Made by a program: the position numbers and the translations under genes
NCBI GenBank assembly: GCA_023419055.1
Contig: JAEZYO010000010.1
Span: forward strand, 1-27,091
Direction: 5' to 3'
From: Pseudomonadota bacterium
Lineage (GTDB): Bacteria; Myxococcota; Polyangia; Polyangiales; Polyangiaceae
Length of the DNA stretch: 27,091 bases
In this document: positions 22,159 to 27,091 of the stretch, piece by piece
How positions within the stretch are numbered: position 1 is the first letter of the stretch
How the letters are laid out: the number at the start of each line of letters is the position of its first letter
Notes under the pieces: generated by a model
Databases searched by the model: none
Seen by the model: the letters and a program-made list of their open reading frames with translations, nothing else
What the model was told of the DNA's origin: nothing

Positions 22159-22389
22159 ATGGCTCGCTTGCTCACCCTCGATGGTGACGCGATTTGCGGT
22201 CTCGCTCCACCACTCGTCGACGGCGCGAGATTCACCGCGGAGGTAACGTCCTACGTCGCCGCTCGGAACATGCTCGACGATGCCATTCTCGAGACGGACA
22301 GCGCCCACTATCGCGTGACCGTCGACTCCTGGGAGGTCACTCTGGAGGACGGTCGCCAAGTCTGCCGCGTGGGCGGCCGGTTCTTGTAA
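22159..22389 (+). CDS. Small unknown protein, family B copy 2
   Basis: A 76-residue protein, MARLLTLDGDAICGLAPPLV..., paralogous to 13056-13298: YVAAR, AHYRV, D.W.VTLE.GRQ and the IC cysteine are shared. An extra cysteine occurs near the end (QVCRVGG). The same frame is open upstream to 22066, but the shared upstream DNA blocks and MARLLT start place the beginning at 22159. It follows the sigma gene by 157 bases with a GC hairpin between, so it probably has its own promoter. No family recognised; function unknown. Confidence 0.75.
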   Translation: MARLLTLDGDAICGLAPPLVDGARFTAEVTSYVAARNMLDDAILETDSAHYRVTVDSWEVTLEDGRQVCRVGGRFL

Positions 22390-22661
22390 GCGGACGGCCT
22401 CTTCGTCCAGCGCGACCGTTCGTTGGAGCTCCAAGCTTCTCGGTTTGCTCCGAGCAACGAACCGACGAACCTCGGAGACATCTCGTGTGAGTGACGAGCG
22501 CGGTCGCCCCTCGACCCGATCCGTGCCGGCGGCGGCTCGACGCTCCACCGTGCCGCTAGAGATGCCGCGCTCCGCCAGCTCGCTTTCACGCGACGAGGAT
22601 CGCCGCCCCCTCGACAATGTCTGCCCGCCTCCGGAACCCGCGGCAATCGCTCGATGTTCCA

Positions 22662-22677
22662 TAGGTAGGACTACCTA
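22662..22677. promoter_or_regulatory. Operator-like palindrome TAGGTAG-GA-CTACCTA
   Basis: A perfect 7-2-7 inverted repeat, 16 bases, centred about 101 bases before the LuxR-type start. LuxR/NarL-type HTH dimers commonly bind short palindromes of this spacing, so autoregulation by the downstream gene is plausible. It is A/T-richer than its surroundings. Confidence 0.5.
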
Positions 22678-22694
22678 GACACCTGCTCCCAGCG

Positions 22695-22721
22695 CTTCCC
22701 GTCCCGTTGCCACACGGGAAG
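22695..22721. promoter_or_regulatory. 8-bp stem-loop in LuxR leader
   Basis: CTTCCCGT (22695-22702) and ACGGGAAG (22714-22721) with an 11-base loop, a perfect stem beginning 17 bases after the operator-like palindrome. It may be a leader hairpin or a second binding site. Confidence 0.35.
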
Positions 22722-22770
22722 TCGCGCGCTAGGGTGAGGGCTCGCGCGCGGTAGCGATTACCCCTGTCCA

Positions 22771-24306
22771 ATGCGGGATTTTCTCCCATTCGCATACCTC
22801 CCGGGGGTGTTGGGCGCAGCCGTCGAAGACGGAGTCGACGCAGCCGAGCTCCTGCGCGTAGCCGCGATAGGCCAGGAAGCCCTGGTCGAGCGGGAGCGCT
22901 ACGAGGACTGGAGCGTCATGCTCGGCCTGGTCGATGGGCTGACGCGGTTCTACCCCGAGCCGGCGACGCGGGAGGAGCTCGGCAGGAGTTGCATCGACCA
23001 CATGCCCGTGCTCCGCGGTTTGGCCCCGGCGCTGCGCACCCCGTCAGGGGTCATCAAATACCTGGTCGAAGGCTTCACGCACCATGCTTTCCCGACCACC
23101 CGAGCGCAGCAGCGCGTGCTCGAAGATGGTCGGATTCATGTTCGATTCGAGGTCCCAGGCCGGCCAATCACGAGCCCGCTCGTCGATGTGGTGACCGGCA
23201 TGGCGCAGAGGTCCACGGCGCCGGTCACGGACCGTGACGCGCTCGTCGAAGCGAAGGCGGGCTTCGACTGGCTCGAGCTTTACATCAAGCCACCCGTCGA
23301 GCGCTCGCCGCTCTCCACCATTCGCGATACGCTCGGTCTCACCGAGTCGAGCCGCGTCGACTTTTCTGCGTTCATGCTGGAGGCGGCCGTGCTCGGGTCG
23401 GAGATCCAGGCGGCGCGGCGCGGCGTCTCGGGCGCCACCATGCTGCGGCTCGCGGTCTCGCGCCTCGGCCGCATCCTCAATTGCTTCGGCACGCTCGACG
23501 AGCTCTTGCGCGCGCTCTCCGCGATCCTCACGGAGCTGTTCGGTGCCACGAGCGTCTGGATCAACGCGCGCCTGGACGATCACGAAGAGTTTTCGCTCCT
23601 GCACGCGGGGCACGTCACTCCGACGGTGACGCACCCGTTGCTGGTCGGGACGAGGGTCGTGGGCTCGATCTCGCACTCTGCGTTGCCGTCCTGGGCCGAC
23701 GTGGCGATAAGGGAATTTCTGCCGTGGGCCGCTCTGCACCTCGATTCGGCTATCCTGCAGTCCGGCATGCGCGAGGTCGTCGCGCGCCGAAAGGTCGACC
23801 GCCCCGGAGTCGCCGTCGGTCTCGAGGGCGCGCTCTCCGCGTCTCCCTACGCGGCCTGGCTCGTCGACCGGCGCACGCGCAAGGTAGCGATGGCTAACGC
23901 CGCGGCAGAAGAGTCGCTCGCCCGCTTTCCGGAGCTGCGCGCGGTCGTGGCCACCGTCGCCGACCGAGCGAGCGCGAGCGAGGCCCCCTCGCTCCGAGTC
24001 GCCCATTCCTCCGATCGCTTCTCGCTCGTGCGCGAGACCGACGCGCCGTCGCTCGACGGGCCGCCCCCATTGCACAGGCCGCGACGTGAAGCGTCGCTCA
24101 CGGCTCGGCAGCGCCAGGTGCTCGAGCTCGTGCTGCGCGGACGCTCGAATCGCCAGATCGCCGAGGCCCTCGGCTGTTCGAGGCGGACCGCCGAGCACCA
24201 CGTGGCGGCCATCCTCTCGAAGACGGGCCAGGCCACCCGCGCTTCGCTCCTCGCTTCGATGTGGGAGACGGGCGACCGACCAACGGCTATCGCGAGTGAG
24301 GAATAG
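22771..24306 (+). CDS. LuxR-HTH transcriptional regulator with unassigned sensor region
   Basis: A 511-residue soluble DNA-binding regulator. The C-terminal LuxR/NarL helix-turn-helix occupies about 442-497: SLTARQRQVLELVLRGRSNR, QIAEALGCSRRTAEHHVAAI and LSKTGQATRASLL. The N-terminal 170 residues (MRDFLPFAYLPGVLGAAVED; VIKYLVEGFTHHAF; PLVDVVTGMAQRS) form a domain I cannot name. The middle (about 240-330) has GAF-like features: LDELLRALSAILTELFGATS, VWINARLDD, LLHAGHV. A PAS-like remnant (AAWLVDRRTRKVAMANAAAE) lies at about 365-385. No receiver Asp is seen, so it is a one-component regulator. Two upstream inverted repeats suggest autoregulation. It is followed by a second LuxR gene. Confidence 0.85.
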   Translation: MRDFLPFAYLPGVLGAAVEDGVDAAELLRVAAIGQEALVERERYEDWSVMLGLVDGLTRFYPEPATREELGRSCIDHMPVLRGLAPALRTPSGVIKYLVEGFTHHAFPTTRAQQRVLEDGRIHVRFEVPGRPITSPLVDVVTGMAQRSTAPVTDRDALVEAKAGFDWLELYIKPPVERSPLSTIRDTLGLTESSRVDFSAFMLEAAVLGSEIQAARRGVSGATMLRLAVSRLGRILNCFGTLDELLRALSAILTELFGATSVWINARLDDHEEFSLLHAGHVTPTVTHPLLVGTRVVGSISHSALPSWADVAIREFLPWAALHLDSAILQSGMREVVARRKVDRPGVAVGLEGALSASPYAAWLVDRRTRKVAMANAAAEESLARFPELRAVVATVADRASASEAPSLRVAHSSDRFSLVRETDAPSLDGPPPLHRPRREASLTARQRQVLELVLRGRSNRQIAEALGCSRRTAEHHVAAILSKTGQATRASLLASMWETGDRPTAIASEE

Positions 24307-24382
24307 CCGTTCGCCTTGATCCGGAAGCGATCCTCGACCGTATGGCGCAGGAGAAGCGGCGCTCGCGCCGGCCAGGACACGA

Positions 24383-25075
24383 ATGAACGACAGCGGGCCA
24401 CGCTCCAACGACCTAGAAGCGCTGCTCGACCAGGCGCCCGTGGGGCTGCTCTGGCACGACAGCCACGGCCGCATCATTTTCGCGAACACCTGGTTGTCGG
24501 AGGTGCTCGGCTACGGCCCTCGAGGGCTCCAGGGCGACTCGGTGTGGAGCGTCGTTCGCATCCCCGAGCAGCGGGAGCACGTCGTGCGCACGTACGAGTC
24601 CCTCGTGCCGAGCTCACGCGACGCGTCGTTGCTGCTGGTCTGTACTCACGCGCTCGGCGCGCCACTGGCGTTGCACGTCGACGTGCGAGGAGAGTTCGAC
24701 GCAAGCGGTCGACCGCACACCTTCGCCTGGGCGATGCGCCTGCCCGAGCCGATCGCCGCCGGGGTCGCCTCGTCGCTCGAGGCGCTGGCCCGCGCCACGG
24801 CGAACCTCGAGCACTTGGTGGCGTCGAAGAGCGTTCCGCATTCGCAGGCTACCGAACGAGAAACAGGAGGCGCGCCGAGCGAGCTCGACCGCCTTTCACC
24901 GCGTGAACGTCAAGTCGCCGAGCTTCTGCTCGAAGGAGAATCGGCGAGCAGCATGGCCGCGAAATTGGGCGTCAGCGAGCACACGGTCAGAAATCACTTG
25001 AAGGGCATCTATCGCAGGTTGGGCGTCCACTCGAAGGACGAGCTCTTGCTGCGGCTCTTCAAGAAGCCGCGTTAG
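24383..25075 (+). CDS. PAS-LuxR one-component regulator
   Basis: A 230-residue soluble regulator. An N-terminal PAS domain (about 8-125) begins LEALLDQAPVGLLWHDSHGR and continues IIFANTWLSEVLGYGP, the standard PAS fold opening. A helical linker (LEALARATANLEHLVASK) connects to a LuxR HTH (about 171-227): LSPRERQVAELLLEGESASS, KLGVSEHTVRNHLKGIYRRL. AGGA lies about five bases before the ATG. The gene follows the larger LuxR regulator by 76 bases in the same direction and may be co-transcribed. The ligand (flavin, heme or small molecule) cannot be told; no LOV cysteine motif is seen. Confidence 0.9.
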   Translation: MNDSGPRSNDLEALLDQAPVGLLWHDSHGRIIFANTWLSEVLGYGPRGLQGDSVWSVVRIPEQREHVVRTYESLVPSSRDASLLLVCTHALGAPLALHVDVRGEFDASGRPHTFAWAMRLPEPIAAGVASSLEALARATANLEHLVASKSVPHSQATERETGGAPSELDRLSPRERQVAELLLEGESASSMAAKLGVSEHTVRNHLKGIYRRLGVHSKDELLLRLFKKPR

Positions 25076-25084
25076 CGGGAGAAA

Positions 25085-25525
25085 TCAAACGCGTCCGAGG
25101 AGCGCCCGAAAGCCGTTGAACTCGTTCTTCCAGTCGCCGTAGACGGCGGTCAGCCCGCAGGCGGGACAACGACAGCCGAGGTAGAGCCAGCGCACGTCCT
25201 CACCGCCCTCGTACAACGAGACTCCCACGGTGATCTCGAAGGCGTCCGCGCCGCACGGGCAGCCACATTCCTCGAGCTCGGCGTCGGCCAGGTACTCGTC
25301 GCTGTCACCGATCGCGTGCTCGAGCCCGCAGCTCGTGCAGGTGCGCACGGCAGCGCCCTCATCGTCGTCGAGCGCGAGCAAGAAGGTCTCCCCGCCGCAG
25401 CTGCAAACGGCCTCCGCGAACTGCTCGGCACGGTATCCCGCCTTCTCGCTGTACCTCCTGATCTCGTCCGCGATATCCGCCTGCACGGCGCCGTAACGGT
25501 GCTTGCCACGCCGAGTGAGAGCCAT
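25085..25525 (-). CDS. Multi-CxC zinc-ribbon-like unknown protein
   Basis: A 146-residue protein from an ATG at 25525, preceded on its strand by AAGAAGGGG. Ten cysteines come in pairs: CSC (41, 43), CTSC (63, 66), CGCPC (87, 89, 91) and CRCPAC (118, 120, 123), suggesting two to three zinc ribbons. The N-terminus is basic (MALTRRGKHRYGAV) followed by a helix (ADIADEIRRYSEKAGYRAEQ); the C-terminus is YGDWKNEFNGFRALLGRV. An in-frame start at 25579 would add 18 low-complexity residues and is disfavoured. No known family; a nucleic-acid or protein-binding role is a guess. It converges on the PAS-LuxR gene. Confidence 0.75.
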   Translation of the reverse strand: MALTRRGKHRYGAVQADIADEIRRYSEKAGYRAEQFAEAVCSCGGETFLLALDDDEGAAVRTCTSCGLEHAIGDSDEYLADAELEECGCPCGADAFEITVGVSLYEGGEDVRWLYLGCRCPACGLTAVYGDWKNEFNGFRALLGRV

Positions 25526-25558
25526 CGTCGTTGTGCCCCTTCTTAGCGCGACGACGGG

Positions 25559-25635
25559 GCGCACGCTCGGCCCCCCCAAGCACCCCGGGCGTGCGCTTCG
25601 AGGTCGGTCCGGACGTAACCTCGCCGCCGCGGCGG
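25559..25635. repeat. Two GC-rich inverted repeats in the minus-strand gap
   Basis: GCGCACGC (25559-25566) pairs with GCGTGCGC (25589-25596) around a 22-base loop, and CCGCCGCGGCGG (25624-25635) is a perfect 12-base palindrome three bases after the PhoX stop. They sit between the PhoX-type gene and the zinc-ribbon gene and could end the first transcript; there is no T-run. Confidence 0.4.
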
Positions 25636-25638
25636 GGC

Positions 25639-26958
25639 TCAGCGAGCCCTACGTCGCCACGGTCCCTTGATCGCGAACGTCAGGCCGTCACCCTGCAGGT
25701 TCACGAACATGACGTTACCGGCGGGCGAGAAGCAGGCTCCCGCCCACTCCGAGTCACTCCAGACGTTCTGCGCGAGGATCGCGAGCGAGCCATCGTGGTC
25801 CACGGCGACGATGTTGTTGCCCGAGCTCCCATCCTCGCAGAGATAGAGGCGACCATCGGGAGCGACCGTGATGTTGTCGGGAGCGTCGAGCAGCGCGCGA
25901 TCGGTCGACTCGACCACCAGGGTCAGCGTGTCGCAACCAGGGTCGTAAGCGAACACCTGGCCCGCACGCAGGTCGCCACCGTCGCTGCAGACGAAGTAGA
26001 TGAGACCGTCCGCGGACCAGCAACCTTCACCGCGCGAGAAGCGAGCCGCGCCCTTGGAAGCGCCCTCGGCACGCGCGGTGTCCGTGTTCGGGTCGAACGC
26101 GTCGATGGTCACCCACTCTGCCGCGAGCGCCTGGTTCCGATAGCCGAGGAAGCCCGTCACCGTGTGAACGCCCGCCGGCCAATCACGGAGCTTCAAGGCC
26201 TCGAGGACCCCGGGGCTCTTGAGGTTGCCGTACTCGGACGGGATGAAGCGGTAGAGCAAGCTGTCACCCCGATCCTCCGTGAGGTAAACGGCCCCCGTCG
26301 CCGGATCCACCGCGGCAGCTTCGTGGTTGAAGCGCCCGAGCCCGACGAGCGGCGTCGCGTCACCGTAGCCGTTGGCCGCCACCTCGAACACGTACCCGTG
26401 GCGCACCCCATTCCGCGTGGAGAACGCCTCTTCGCACGTGAGCCAGGTGCCCCAGGGCGTCGGACCGCCAGCGCAGTTTCGCTCCGTACCTGCGAGCGAG
26501 CCCCACTGCTCGATCAAGTTCCCTTCCTTGTCGACGATGAGGTTCGTGGTGCCGCCGCGCACGGCCGAGTCGTACGTGGACGAGGCCGGAGCCACCGTCG
26601 GCGTACCACTCGTCGTAAGCTCGTGGTTTCGGACCAAGTGAATCTTGCCGCACGATCCCGGGAACGCCGCCATGCCGTCTGCGGCGCCCGGCACCGCATT
26701 CCCATCACGCATGATCTGCCCGGCGTAGCTCACCACCTTGTACTTGAACGCTTCCGGCAGCGTCATGTACGCGATGTTCTGTCGCTCTGCGGGCAAGCCG
26801 GCCATGTTGGTGGGCAGCTGGGGGACCAGCGGCCCCCAGCCCACATGAGACGGGGGCGCGGCGTGAGCCCTCTTCGCACTCAGCAAGTTGATCAGCGGCG
26901 CGAGCGAGAGGCCCGCAGCGGTACCGGTCGCGAACTTTCGGCGTGAGACACGTGTCAT
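25639..26958 (-). CDS. Tat-exported PhoX/DUF839-family protein
   Basis: A 439-residue secreted beta-propeller protein, probably a calcium/iron-dependent phosphatase of the PhoX type or a relative. The Tat signal is SRRKF (residues 5-9) with a hydrophobic stretch and an AHA-A cleavage site at about 33. Family motifs appear in order: VRNHELTT, TWLTCEEAFS, GRFNHEAAAVDPATGAVYLT, EDRGDSLLYRFIP, DNITVAPDGRLYLCEDG, SEWAGACFSP. They match DUF839 closely; enzymatic activity is assumed, since many DUF839 proteins are untested. The ATG at 26958 is preceded by AAAGGA and begins the Tat peptide; an in-frame start at 27063 is unlikely. Upstream (26959-27091) holds its promoter; nothing else is visible. Confidence 0.9.
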   Translation of the reverse strand: MTRVSRRKFATGTAAGLSLAPLINLLSAKRAHAAPPSHVGWGPLVPQLPTNMAGLPAERQNIAYMTLPEAFKYKVVSYAGQIMRDGNAVPGAADGMAAFPGSCGKIHLVRNHELTTSGTPTVAPASSTYDSAVRGGTTNLIVDKEGNLIEQWGSLAGTERNCAGGPTPWGTWLTCEEAFSTRNGVRHGYVFEVAANGYGDATPLVGLGRFNHEAAAVDPATGAVYLTEDRGDSLLYRFIPSEYGNLKSPGVLEALKLRDWPAGVHTVTGFLGYRNQALAAEWVTIDAFDPNTDTARAEGASKGAARFSRGEGCWSADGLIYFVCSDGGDLRAGQVFAYDPGCDTLTLVVESTDRALLDAPDNITVAPDGRLYLCEDGSSGNNIVAVDHDGSLAILAQNVWSDSEWAGACFSPAGNVMFVNLQGDGLTFAIKGPWRRRAR

Positions 26959-27091
26959 CGAGAGATCCTTTCGTCGGAGCGCGTCCCGCTGGTTCAGAGA
27001 GCGCGCACTCGCGAACCGATGCTCCTTTGAGCACAAGGCAACCCCGTTACGTCTCTGCAACACGACGCCCGGCGCGCAAAAGGCGGTCCAC

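Larger units (their letters stand above)
22390..22770. other. Intergenic region before LuxR regulator
   Basis: No supported gene in these 381 bases. The part before 22650 is Arg/Ser-coding noise in every frame. The last 110 bases hold two clean inverted repeats (22662-22677 and 22695-22721), described separately, and must contain the promoter of the regulator at 22771. Confidence 0.5.

Noticed and set aside
23044..24489. 481-codon minus-strand frame opposite the larger LuxR regulator
   Set aside because: Crosses two real genes and shows no recognisable domain.
25531..26946. 471-codon plus-strand frame opposite the PhoX-type gene
   Set aside because: The PhoX frame has a Tat peptide and DUF839 motifs; the antisense frame is Arg/Val-rich without motifs.

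Overview
The window is high-GC DNA, very probably from a myxobacterium (Myxococcota). Signs are pervasive third-position GC with long antisense shadow frames, a giant secreted protein made of CGNG...ECDDGN...GDGCS cysteine-rich repeats (DUF4215 type, abundant in Myxococcota), lipoproteins with Gly/Ser linkers behind the lipidated cysteine, a large PAS/GAF hybrid histidine kinase, and several regulators and small proteins I cannot assign. I see no tRNA, rRNA, transposase, integrase or CRISPR array.

Layout. (1) 1-3133: a cytochrome P450 on the minus strand, cut by the left edge, divergent from a family-2 glycosyltransferase that is translationally coupled to a GNAT acetyltransferase. (2) 3134-3980: no intact gene; a possible frame-shifted relic on the minus strand and an inverted repeat upstream of the giant gene. 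(3) 3981-10385: a 2134-residue putative lipoprotein with two cysteine-rich repeat arrays (23 six-Cys units of about 45 aa, then 19 four-Cys units of about 31 aa) around a 420-residue non-repeat centre. The arrays carry higher-order four-unit periods (540 bp in array A, exactly 375 bp in array B). (4) 10409-15195: small unknown proteins, a membrane domain fused to a short-chain dehydrogenase, a one-TM peptide, and members of two small paralogous families, here called A (12745+, 13836+) and B (13056-, with a second copy at 22159+). (5) 15314-19265: a small lipoprotein and a 1075-residue hybrid histidine kinase. (6) 19328-22001: a compact arsenic operon, arsR-arsC-arsN2-arsM followed by a Cys-rich SigZ-like ECF sigma factor whose start overlaps the arsM stop; there is no arsenite efflux pump. 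(7) 22159-25075: small protein B2, then two LuxR-HTH regulators (one with an unassigned N-terminus, one PAS-LuxR). (8) 25085-26958, minus strand: a multi-CxC zinc-ribbon-like protein and a Tat-exported PhoX/DUF839 protein.

How the parts work together. The arsenic block is coherent: ArsR derepresses, ArsC reduces arsenate, ArsM methylates arsenite, ArsN2 probably acetylates an organoarsenical or related compound, and the coupled sigma factor, with a CC plus CxC tail, could spread or sense the response. The two paralogous family-B genes, one directly downstream of that sigma gene and one 9 kb away, share upstream blocks at nearly identical spacing (TTGTACA, TTGGATTC, CTCGTCTA, start codon), a pattern suggesting a common promoter. 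I consider this, the sigma factor, and the two-architecture repeat giant the best candidates for something undescribed. All family names come from motif recognition by eye; no database search was run.
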